From Torreya grandis (taxonomy: Eukaryota > Streptophyta > Pinopsida > Cupressales > Taxaceae), in NCBI GenBank assembly GCA_037957365.1, contig JARHVA010003637.1:652001-716000 (forward strand): DNA of 64,000 nt. The letters are read 5' to 3'. Shown one piece after another: positions 35,173 to 45,365 of the stretch. A program made the position numbers and the translations under genes. The notes beneath the pieces are model-generated. The model saw only the letters and a program-made list of their open reading frames with translations, made no database searches and was not told the DNA's origin. Position 1 is the stretch's first letter. Each line of letters starts with the position of its first letter.

Positions 35173-35877
35173 ATTTTATGTTTTTTTCACTATTGTCCTA
35201 TGCTAAAACTAGTTATTGATCAAGAAATATCACTATTTTTCTACTCTATTCTGATTGGTGTAGCCTTTGAATTCTAAACTGGGTGATCTGAATACTACTA
35301 TTTTGACTATTAGGAGCTTTGATCTATATGAAAAAAACCTTATTTATTTCCCCCTCTTTTGAGGGTAGGAATGATGAACCTGTAATGACTAACCTCATAA
35401 TAAATAGTCCTACAAGTGTGTTATGTTGTAAAGATACATGATATAACAATGAAATTTGACAACATATTTGTAGATATAGAAATGTTTGTATTTATATATT
35501 GTTAGATCAATAGGGGTATGCCTAGGTAGATATAACAATATAAAAGAATATGTAAAGTACTAAACTAAAACTAAAATTTTTAGATATTAGTTGTTAGTTA
35601 TAGGGATGGAGCATGATGTCCATCATGGCATCCAAAAAATCAAGGGAAATTCATGATGTGGATCATGGAATTACACACATTGAGAATCAAACAAGTAATC
35701 AAGCAAATAAGCAAGAATCAAGAATCATGTTGGGATGGCCAAAGGGCCATACAAATAAGGGAAATGGGCACATGTCACTCAAACTAGAAAGAAAGCATAT
35801 AAGGCATGTTCAAATGCCATATACACATACAATTTTAAAACAAGCAAAGATTGGCATGAGGGCCACAAACACATGGA

Positions 35878-35965
35878 AGAGTAAAAGCAAAGGACATTGG
35901 AAAATGTCCTAAGGCACACACATGAATAGAAGTAAAAGACATTGACAAATGTCCTAAGGCACAAA
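35878..35965. repeat. Direct duplication with GGACATT...AATGTCC hairpins
   Basis: AGTAAAAGCAAAGGACATTG, then AAAATGTCCTAAGGCACA (from 35,880) recurs from 35,930 as AAGTAAAAGACATTG, ACAAATGTCCTAAGGCACA, a period of roughly 50 bp. The first copy contains the inverted pair GGACATT/AATGTCC. Confidence 0.65.
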
Positions 35966-36899
35966 TAATAAACAAGAAGGAACTAGAAATACAATCACAC
36001 AAGCCACACTAAGTAAGAGGAGAAAGCATGTAGTAATTGTAAAGGTAGAATAACATCTAACTAATCAAAGCAAATGTGAAAGTGTGAAAAACATGTGTAG
36101 TACAATACTAGGTATATGCTAAGAAATACATAAGTGCTAAATAATAGTGAAATGTTGGTATAGTAATTTATGTAATCTTGGAAAGGAATATACATCAGTA
36201 TGATAACTTAGAGTGTGTAGTGTAGGAATGACATAACTTGTATGGTGTAGTCATGTAGAATATTCCCCTAGTGGGTATGTATAACAATGTGTGTCTCGAA
36301 TGTAGAAGTATGAATGCCCCCTCAATGGGTAGAGTGAAGCAATCAAGTGCTAGATGTCACTGCACACACTCAAAAGAGATCAAGTGAAGCATGTTAATGT
36401 AGAAAAACTAGCATATAATAACATGAAACAACAAATGTAAATCCTAGCATGATAGCAGTAATGTAAATCATGGATGATGCATACGATTGAAGTGTTTTTG
36501 GTATTTTTGACATATTTGAATGTTTTTGTATTTTGAGTTTTTTTTGTATTGTTTTTATATTTTTATATAAGCTATATATGGGTAAAATTGGGAGGAAATG
36601 ATATTAAATGATGAGTCTTGGATAAGACTCCCTATCATTGTGTCATGTATCAAACAACTGAATCATGCATGTTCATGAGGCATGATTGAATGTCTAAGAT
36701 TTTGAAGCTAAAATTTGTGTATGATGTAAATAGTCTAAAATATCTAAGGTGGAAACTAAATGTGCCCCCCCCATAAATATAAGAAGTGGATACAACTATA
36801 GGGATCTTATGGACCCATCTCAAAGTAGAAAAATCTCTCTGAATAGGTGCTCTTTATGTAGCTACATGAGACCTTAATATTACTACTCTGGGTTTGAAC

Positions 36900-37640
36900 A
36901 CTATAGATGGTAGTTGTCTAGAATCCTAAAACTATGGAGATGTGTAAACCCTCTTTACTAGTGATGAATTACATAATTGTGGCTAGATTTGAAGTGGAAG
37001 TAGAACTAAAATTGGAGGAGAAATTGAGATAGGTGGAAGAAATGGAGTTGGTGTTTGTAAGCTAGTAGATGGATTTGAATTCGAGAGTGTTGAATCATAA
37101 GGAACTCCACCAACTATAATAACATGATTATTGTGAATGAATTTCATGCATCTTTGAACTATAGAGGGTACTACCCTAAGTTTTTGAATCCATGGTTGAC
37201 CAAGTAATATGTCAAAAAATCATACACTAAGAACTATAGTTAATGTTACTATCAAATATGTAGGACCAACCTATAGTGGAAGTAATATCTCATTGAATGA
37301 ACTCTATATATGCCCACTAAAACCACTAATAACTATGTTTTTTAGAGTGATATATTTATCAAAATAACCCAAATGTTGTAGTAGTGTGAAGGTACACATG
37401 TTAAGGATGGAACCATTATCAATAAGCACACTACAAATAGGTTGATTATGAATATGTGCTTTAATGAAAAGTGTATTATAAATTATATTATCCTTCACAA
37501 TCTCCTAATCTAAAAAATATATCTAAGGTTTGGTTGAAACTCTAGACTCATACACACCTATCATACCTCTCAAAAGATGTGCCTTAATTGAAGGTTCCTG
37601 GTATGTAGCTCATGGAGGATGTACATCGTATGTATGGTGA
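36900..37640 (-). pseudogene. Element C: protease (remnant)
   Basis: The open stretch 37,304-37,498 (minus) encodes FIKAHIHNQPICSVLIDNGS then ILNMCTFTLLQHLGY, a retropepsin core with an intact D-N-G active-site triplet and the N-x-C/L continuation of plant gypsy proteases. After a stop the flap-side and C-terminal block follows: FFDILLGQPWIQKLRVVPS, with VQRCMKFIHNN (37,120-37,230). A Ser/Pro-rich tail continues to about 36,950 and then coding signal ends. This catalytic site is the best preserved in C. Confidence 0.78.
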
Positions 37641-38149
37641 TCATTTGAGGTGTCTTATTTATCCTATTTAGAATGCTATGGAAATGGAATTGAGAATATT
37701 TTCAAAGCTTTATCTTATGTTGGATTTGCCTTTAGAGGCTCAAATGAAGTACCTAGATCAAGTAGATTATCATCTATCAAATCATGTATCTTATGCTCTC
37801 AAATGTATGCATCTATTTATTGTGTGGATTATTGCCATATAAAAATCACAAAATTCATGTTGATCATATCCCCATGGAAGAGGCTTTGTTGTGTTATCTT
37901 CTTGAATAGGAGAGAGAGTGATGATGTTACATTCTAATAACTACTATAAAACCTTGGTTGGAGACACTGGTAGATTGGTAAATACACAATGAGGAGGTGT
38001 TGATAGAACCACATGTTGAGGGGGATCTAAAGATTCATTGACTATTGGTTGATTTTGAGTCTTATTATCATTTATTTTGACCTTATATGGGACTTTTATA
38101 TTCTCTTGTTTGTTGTGTCTGAGATACTTGAGTACTTAAGTTTTACCAT

Positions 38150-39055
38150 TAGAATTAGCTTGACTTCTCATTCCTTTAGTGTATGACATAATTTATTGAA
38201 GGAAGAGAATCATTTGAACATGATTGATTCATGAAGTGATAGTAGAAGACTCTATTTGAAGAGGTCCTATAACTCTTGATCTACCATGGGAATAGCCATC
38301 TTAGCTAAGATGTTCTTATATCAAAGAACATAGTCCATGAGATGCTCATTTAGTCATTGTTTCTATTGAGCAATTTGAGCATATGAAACCTTATCACCAA
38401 TTTTGATACTAAAATGTGCTAGGAACATGTCTACTAAAGGATTGAATGCTATGACCAACATATTTGATAGACTATAAAACCATTTTAAACAATAATCCTT
38501 TAGACTTCATGAAAATAGCTTGGTAAATAGCTAATAATTTGGTACATAATCCAAACATGCTGCATCAAAATCTCTCAAGTGTGTCTCTAGATCACCCTTA
38601 TCATCATAAAGAGTAATATTAGGTTGAATGAAACCTTATGGCAAAGGTGTAGAAGAAATATGACATACCAATGGCATATGTAGAAGAGTAAAATAATCCA
38701 AAGCTTGTGTAAGTCTAGTGGTACCTTGCTCAAGATGCTGCACCTTGGATTGAATATATCTTATCTCTTGCACAAGGGCTACCACATCAAGATATATGGA
38801 TGTACTAGTTGTAGCTAGTGGCATAAAACAAGGTTGGGCTATTATAGGGGGTTGTTGAGACATAGTTTCCCCTATAGTGTCATTTGCAACTAGTCTCTTT
38901 ATGGTTTGAAAATATTGACCGTTATTCACTTTTTATTGTTCCTCTTTTAGAATTCTAAGCATGTCATCTTGCATATCCATATGTTTTTTTATGAGTTGTT
39001 GAAGTTCTCTTTTATTAGTTTCATCAAAATTGGTATATTGGGCCATTATGAAAGT
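38150..39055 (-). pseudogene. Element C: gag (remnant)
   Basis: The minus strand starts MAQYTNFDETNKRELQQLIK at about 39,045 and continues through MDMQDDMLRILKEEQ. After a stop, 38,636-38,929 is open (VQEIRYIQSKVQHLEQGTTR, a likely coiled coil). Between 38,200 and 38,600 decayed capsid sequence follows, with AFNPLVDMFLAHFSIKIGDK and VSYAQIAQ near 38,400-38,450, corresponding to the -F-Q-YA-RWR- region of plant gypsy gag. The Met near 39,048 is a plausible true start because it follows the leader and PBS at a normal distance (about 680 bp). Confidence 0.65.
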
Positions 39056-39715
39056 AGGAAAATAATTTATAATGTGTTTGAATGTTTTAAAATAAGTTTT
39101 AATAGGAAATGTGATAGAAAAGGAAAATATTGAATATAATAAATACAAAGTCTTAGAAATAGTTAATTGGAATTTGCACAAAAAGGATACGGATCTCCCA
39201 AACATGTAAGGTCATACCTCAAGAAGCCAATAGGTTTTAGTACATGAAAATTAGTATTTTTTGAAAATATTTATGCAAAATACTATGAATTTTTGAATTT
39301 TAAATTGATTTTCAATGTTTTATATGCAACTAAAAATGAAAAAAATAATTGGAAAAGAAGTGGAAAATAACTGGGAACTAGTTGATGCAACTAGGGTTTT
39401 TTTTAATGAATTTTTAAAATTAGTATGATAATTTTAAAAAATTGATATAAATTTATATAATTTTATTTATAAAATTTAGGAAAAATCAAAAAATATTTAT
39501 AAAATAAGCAATATATTTTTCCTAGTGTTTGGAATGTGTTTATATGCAACAAGGACCTAGTATGTGCAAACTAGGGTTTTAAAATAATATGTGATATTTT
39601 TAAATTTAATTTGTAGTTTTTTATTTTTAAAAGTAGGAAAATTTAGGACATTGTGGAAAAAATTTATAAATAATTATCCCTAGGGTTTCTAGGGTTTTTG
39701 TGAAAAATTGAAAGT

Positions 39716-39732
39716 AACTCAGGTTCACCAAA
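39716..39732 (-). promoter_or_regulatory. Element C: primer binding site
   Basis: Next to the right LTR the minus strand reads TTTGGTGAACCTGAGTT, beginning with the TGG expected opposite a tRNA CCA end. Elements B and E carry close variants (TAGTGAACCCGATGT, TACTGAACCCAATAT). Confidence 0.65.
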
Positions 39733-40935
39733 TGTTTTATTATTTTCAAAATAATAGAGTTTTATTCCTAATTAAATAAATAGATCTAAGGAAAGTAAAT
39801 TAGTAAATAATATAAAACAATTAAGCTATTACTTTGTATAAACATATTTGTATTTTTTCCTTTTCTAAATATAGTAATAAGAGAAATTTAACTTAGCTTA
39901 TTTTAAATGATCTAGACTAAGACATGGTCTAATACTGGAGGAGTAGAATTAGGAAACTATCAAAAACCAGATCCCAAAGTTTGTTTCTAGGTTGCACAAG
40001 AGAATTAAAAGTGGGACACCCAATTATATAGTGATGTATTCCTTTTTTTACATTGTTGTCTAGGTGGTCTGAGCTTTCTAGGTTTTGTTCAATAGGCCTA
40101 TGTTACCTTGTCAGTGAAATATCAAAGCTTAAAAGCCTATGGAGCTCGCTATGTATCTATTTTTTAATATTCAAATCCATAAGATTTATTTGTGATTGAA
40201 ATTTAATGGAAATTTAGAAAATATATATAAGGGGTTAGTGTGTAAAGAATACACTGGATGCACTTCACACCCCATGTGTGGGGACACTGGCTACATACCA
40301 ATACTTTGAGGAAGGATCAAGCTAATGTAGTTCTCCCATTGAAGTGTTTGGTGCAATTATGTATGATAAATTCAACTATATGTGAAACTATATATAATTT
40401 ATATGGCTAAGGATAGGTGAAAAGGTTTTAATAAGCTTGAAATGATCTTGGAAGGCTCTATGTAGATAATAGGGAAGAGTGCTTAAGTGTACTTGATTGT
40501 ATTCTTTCTCCTCTTTTGTAAATGAGTGTAAACCCTTATAAATGGAATTTGAATGTACTTTTATAGAGAAATCAATGATCATGGGTTAAATGAATTCATG
40601 TTAGGCTGATAATTAAAAGGATAAATATCTAAAATAATCTGACTATAAAGACCAAAAATGAACTTGGACAACATCACCAAAATTAGGACACCCTAGGTTT
40701 TAGCACTCCTATCCAAGTTGGGCACTATTGTCCTAAGGGAATGAGGCCTAAGGGGATGTATCTTTTCCTAAAATATCTTCCTAGGTATAAAATGGTTACG
40801 TTTGAAAGGCTAGGGATGATTGGGAATTAGTGAAAGAATAGCCTAGAAGGGTTGTGTGAGTAATAAATAGGCCCTATTGATTGGGTGTCATTAGCCATGC
40901 TTCAGTCATATAATTTCACATTTTATATGACTACA
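39733..40935 (-). repeat. Element C: right (5') LTR
   Basis: It begins TGTTTTATTATTTTC (plus) and ends ATATGACTACA, so the TG...CA ends are intact. It matches 32,780-33,980 along its full length. A TATA box on the minus strand is conserved at 40,558-40,565. Confidence 0.85.
40558..40565 (-). promoter_or_regulatory. TATA box of the C LTR (right copy, drives the element)
   Basis: Minus strand CTCTATAAAAGTAC, about 370 bp into the 5' LTR, with the aligned CTATAAAATG in the other LTR. A second weaker TATAA lies about 20 bp downstream (ATTTATAAGG). Confidence 0.45.
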
Positions 40936-41059
40936 GATATAATATTAGGAATTTGTGCTTATTTATAGGAAATAATAATTAAAAAATGAAAAAATTAGAG
41001 TAATCTATATGATGGTGTAAAAATACTAGGGGGAGGCATTAAAAAAGCTTGTGGAGGAA

Positions 41060-43130
41060 GTAGTTATGTCTCCCATAGATAATGAGAGATTAATACAAAT
41101 CAAATAGATAGAGTTATTAGACAAACATAAAATGGACTTGGTAATGGATACCTTGTAGAAAAAAAAAAATCCAAATATAAAAATAATTAGAAGATGTAAC
41201 ACAACAAAAGATCAAATTGGAAAAAGAACTAGATTAGGATAGAGAAGAAATATTGGAAATTATAGAGGTAGCTACCCAATAGACCAAATAGATTGTGGAA
41301 AAGGAGATCGAAGAAAAATAGTTAGAAGAAAATATAACTATTATAAAAATAAAAAAGGAAAAAAGGAAAGCAAAGGAGGATAATAAAATAAAAATAAAAG
41401 AGGAATACAAAAGGAAAGAAAAAGAGAAGAAACTAAAAATATAAGAGGACAAAGAAGGAAATAGGAAGACAAAATAAAAATAGAAGAGGAATAAAAATAT
41501 AAATATGTGGACAAAAAAGTAAAATAGGATGGGGAAATAAAAATAGAGGAAACGGGGAAAATTAAATAGGAGGATAAGTAAAAATAGAAACAAGTGGAAG
41601 AAAATTGAAATAGGAGGAGGAAAGAAAAGCATATAAAAAGGGAAAATGAAATAGGATGAGGAGAAAATAAAAAAGGATAAGAAGATAAAATAAGGGGAGG
41701 TAAATAAAAATTAATAAGGGGAGAGAAAAAGTAAGGAATAAAAATAAAATACATAATATAAATAAAAAGGGAAGAAGTAAAAGAGGCTAGAAACACTTTT
41801 GCAATCTTGGTAGAATTAGGGAATACCAACAAGATATCATTGCCAAGTGATATGATAAATTTAAATGTTTAAGAGTATTATAGTTACTCACATAGATCCC
41901 CTAAAATAGATAAAATTATAATTGGCATGACACAAGCAAATAACATCTAAAATGATAGTGCCACCAAGTTTTCTTTAGCATACTATATGAGGACATATTG
42001 TAGTAGTTCTTCAAAAATTGACCCGAATTGAACAATAAATAGTTGGGTAGACTCTTATCTAGAGTTATAAGGTATAATATATAATGAAGTATGTAAAATT
42101 ATAATAAGTCATACCAATTTGTTTAATTTCATTACTGATTACCATACCTCAATATGATCTGGACACAACATGGCTAATAGAGAGACAACTAAATGAAATT
42201 ATGGAGAATTTCATCAGTCATGTAGGAGCTACAATAGGTGAGATCCTAATAAAAGAATAGGATATAGTATAATATGAGTAATAATTTTTGGACCCATTAT
42301 TAGGGAAGAATCAGGTTAGAATAAATGAATATAAAGAGCAAGATGGGAAACTATAAAAATTAATGGGATATGTAGCCACCTATTTTGCCTATTCAATCAA
42401 GTACCCCCTATGGACCCAAGATAAAATTATGGAATTATAGGAGATAGAGAGAAATAATTATTTATTCTACCAATTTTATTAATCATAAAACTCCATCTAA
42501 GGTAGAATTGGCCAAATGGATGAGTTTGTATAAACAATACAAGGAAAATAATCTTGTCACATACTTTTTTATGAGGACATGGAAGACTATGGGACATTTT
42601 TGAATATCCAAATGGAATACATGGAAATTAAATTAAAGTATAATAAATCATACCAATATATGTTATATAAATCACTATCCCTAAAATATGTAGTAATGGT
42701 TACTAAATAAAATTTGGTGATAGAACATAAGATTATAGATGCCAAAGCTAGACTTATAAACTTAAAATATTTTTCTAAATAAATGATGAACAATTATGTG
42801 AAATATCTACCTAGGAGGTGGAATCCACATCATGAACCAAAAATTTTATAATTAATTTTTTGACATTAAGTCATATGTATTTTTTTGGGTACCTACCAAT
42901 ATTTTCAAAATTTGTCTTAGGATGAGATAAAAGAATAAAATCTAGGAGTCTATTGGTAGGATTATTAACAATTAGTCTAAGAACATGATTATTGAATAAC
43001 CTCCAACTCTACCATAACAACATATTACATCTCTAGGTTAACATGATAGAGGCTTCTACCAACTTGGGAAATTCATTAAATATTAGATTCTTGAGGTAAC
43101 ACATGACACCTTGAGTTAAGAAAAGACATG
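41060..43130 (+). pseudogene. Long decayed reading frame, family not recognised
   Basis: A protein-like frame can be followed on the plus strand: VVMSPIDNERLIQIKQIELL near 41,060, a Lys/Glu-rich stretch (41,330-41,790), LDTTWLIERQLNEIMENFIS with HVGATIGEILI (42,158-42,260), LDPLLGKNQVRINEYKEQDG (42,290-42,350), then one frame of about 180 codons from YEDMEDYGTFLNIQMEYMEI (42,570) through KARLINLKYF, VKYLPRRWNPHHEPKI (42,800-42,850), YQYFQNLS and TTYYISRLT (43,010-43,035). Many stops are TAG/TGA where Trp fits. It may be a retroelement gag or ORF1 with a charged coiled coil, but no standard motif proves it. Confidence 0.5.
41330..41790 (+). repeat. Purine-strand low-complexity tract
   Basis: About 460 bp consist almost only of A and G with scattered T and hardly any C on the plus strand, in units such as GGAAAGAAAAAGAGAAG and AAATAGGAGGA. 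It encodes the Lys/Glu/Arg-rich part of the decayed frame. The long open frames on the minus strand here are a by-product (Phe/Leu/Ser-rich translation of the complement). Confidence 0.7.
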
Positions 43131-44309
43131 TCTTATATATAAATGAATATTGAGTTGTAAAGCCAACTAGTTGGTATTTATATCACAACATTGTAATATG
43201 TATATACAACATATAAGAGTTGAAGTGTGATAAGATAAGTGAGATAAGAGGTTATAGAGCATAGTAATCTTGGTAATACCTTAGTGAAGAGTGGAAATAA
43301 ACTAAAGAGTAAGGTGGTCTAAAGTAGAGAGATATGGAAAAACTATCATGGATTTTTTTTTATATTTATATAAATAAAGATAAGTTAGGTGAGGAAACAA
43401 CATGTATTGATTACTGTGAATTAGCACACCTGCTTATTCTACTTTATGAATACATAAGATAGATAATCTAAAAAATACTAACCTTTGTGCCACATTAGTT
43501 TCAACTAAATTTTAACTTGAACTACATAAACATCTAACCAAAGTTCTATATTTTATGTCAACACTCAACTATGTGTATGTGTGCTCTATACTGTTCCATT
43601 ATAATGTAGTGTAACTATTTGGATTTTAACACTTGACAACATGTAAATTTAACCTTGTGTTGGTGTTTAGAATTAGATTTTTGGATTTTTAATTTGGGTT
43701 TTTTTTAGATTTGGATGATTTTAGATGATGACTCAAGGAAGTATGAAAAAACATATTAATGTACAAGTTGTTTTAAATGTAATTTACAAGTAATGAATAA
43801 GTAAAGAAGACATTGGGATTGATGTGTATTTATAGATGACCCTTTTGGCATGTTTGCCTTCATAAGTGACATGTGAAATTTTTGTAGGACCACTCAAGGG
43901 AGAGATTTTAATTTTAAATTTAGTTGATAGATGTCTTAGAACACTACTCGTGAAGGATAACATTGTTGGTAACTTTTAACATATGAATATTTTCAGCACT
44001 GTCCAGTAATGGAAAAATAGTGATATGGATTATGGTGATATTTTTCTTAAGATTTTAAAGCATTATGACTTAGAATAGGGATATCATGAGTATTAATGAT
44101 GGTGATTTTTGTTGTCCAAGACCATATAGAAGTAAATGGATAGAGGAGAATGTGAGAAAGATTTAAATGTGTATGCACAAATCATATATCTCAAATATAA
44201 TTCAAAAAAAATGTTTCCAAGTTTTTAATACAAAATTTAGGTGTCTAAATATGCCCCCCTCTTAGTCTAGTATTGAAAATTCTAGACTAAAAGGATGAAA
44301 TAAATAAAT

Positions 44310-44332
44310 TGTGTGTGTGTGTGTGTGTGTGT
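44310..44332. repeat. (GT)11 microsatellite
   Basis: Uninterrupted TG/GT run of 23 bases. It is the longest perfect dinucleotide repeat I noticed in the window. Confidence 0.95.
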
Positions 44333-44958
44333 CCAAATTCAAATTATTTTTATATGTATTCCATATAAATCTAGGTTTATCCATGAAAAACATGCAAGTA
44401 AATATGTATAAATCAATTTCCACCCATTATAAAAAAAAAATTACATAATCTATATCATTGAATTACTTGAAATTGAAAAGTCAAGGAAAAATACACCTAT
44501 GGGTACGTGAAACAAGATTACCTATAGTAAACTTAATTAGATAATTCCATGGGGTGATTATTCCCCAATGATATTCTAGTGTAAAAAACATGGGTTGATA
44601 AGTATAAATTAATCAACCCTCATAAGGTATTGATAAGTGCTAGAAAGTTGAGTGGCATAAAAACTTGACTACACTACTCAAAATATCATCATAACTCCTT
44701 TTGTGGAAAATTGAAATAGATTTGTATTTAAAAATTGGATCTACATAATCAAATAATATGAAAACTTAAACTTTTAATCAACTATTAAATATATAGTTTA
44801 GATCCCATGTGTTTATGTAGTACCATTGATACTCAAAATAGACATTGAAAGTGCATGCATGAAAAAAATCCAATCCCAAATATGATCCATCTATACCTAA
44901 ATGTGTTATAAAATTCCATAATATTTATTTCAATCTTCTTCATTTGATAAAAATAACA

Positions 44959-45016
44959 ATCTACTCAATTTGATTCATGTAACTTGATAAAATCTACTCA
45001 ATTTGATCAATGTAAC
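44959..45016. repeat. 33-bp direct duplication
   Basis: ATCTACTCAATTTGATTCAT then GTAAC (44,959) is repeated at 44,992 with two changes (GATCAATGTAAC), separated by TTGATAAA. Confidence 0.85.
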
Positions 45017-45365
45017 ATGCCCCATCATGTCATGTAATATGTTAACCTATAATGGAATGTCTATGAATATTAACAATATTATTAATATGTACAAATAAAA
45101 ATATTTTAATATGATAAATATACTATATTTTACCTAAATTTTTTCCATATAATCATGTATAATACCCTATATATGTTCTGCATATGTCTCAATCTACTTA
45201 ATCTATCCCAATATGAATAATATTATATGACCTAGAATCTAAACCAATTATTTTTTTAAAGTTTGAATCTCTTAGATAAGTACACAATATTCCCTATTTT
45301 TTAGGTGAGGGACTAATCATAAAAGTAACTCATCTAAAAATAAAACTTTATGTACATCATGTTAT

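Larger units (their letters stand above)
34000..36900 (-). other. Element C: internal region without recognisable pol
   Basis: About 2.9 kb between protease and PPT. Both strands are closed by stops, apart from a 99-codon plus-strand frame at 35,613-35,912 with no motif. It holds short duplications (a TTGTATGAAATCC-ACTC unit near 34,688, 34,724 and 34,770; GGCTC...CAAAGG near 34,395 and 34,482), a 10-bp perfect hairpin (35,138-35,172) and a 55-bp duplication (35,878-35,965). Confidence 0.5.
32780..40935 (-). mobile_element. Element C: complete LTR retrotransposon with gag and protease only (8.2 kb)
   Basis: LTRs of 1,201 and 1,203 bp bound a 5.75-kb interior. On the minus strand the order is PBS, gag, protease, about 3 kb without recognisable pol, PPT, 3' LTR. 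All structural landmarks agree on orientation. RT, RNase H and integrase motifs were looked for between 33,999 and 36,900 on both strands and not found. This suggests a non-autonomous derivative mobilised by relatives, or pol loss before or after insertion. No target duplication is clear (ATAAA left, GATAT right). Confidence 0.85.
43131..45365. other. Unassigned stretch before element G
   Basis: No LTR pair or domain is recognised. 44,253-44,266 (ATATGCCCCCCTCTTAG) resembles a minus-strand PPT next to a possible LTR end near 44,253, but no partner LTR is found. A GT microsatellite and a 33-bp duplication are listed separately. Confidence 0.4.

Noticed and set aside
35613..35912. 99-codon plus-strand frame in element C
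   Set aside because: Opposite to gag/protease of C, ends in a local duplication and contains no recognisable motif.
41234..41832. Two long minus-strand open frames (132 and 163 codons), Phe/Leu/Ser/Ile-rich
   Set aside because: They are the complement of a purine-only tract; the hydrophobic composition and lack of stops follow from base composition, and the plus strand carries the coherent frame.
44253..44266. Possible PPT and end of a further LTR element (ATATGCCCCCCTCTTAG)
   Set aside because: No matching LTR partner, PBS or coding sequence could be found around it. The same holds for ATGCCCCCAAA spots at 22,772 and 24,323.
45361..45365. Target-site duplications for G, C, B and F
   Set aside because: Flanking 5-mers were compared at each pair of ends and none matched convincingly; old insertions or slightly wrong boundaries are likely.
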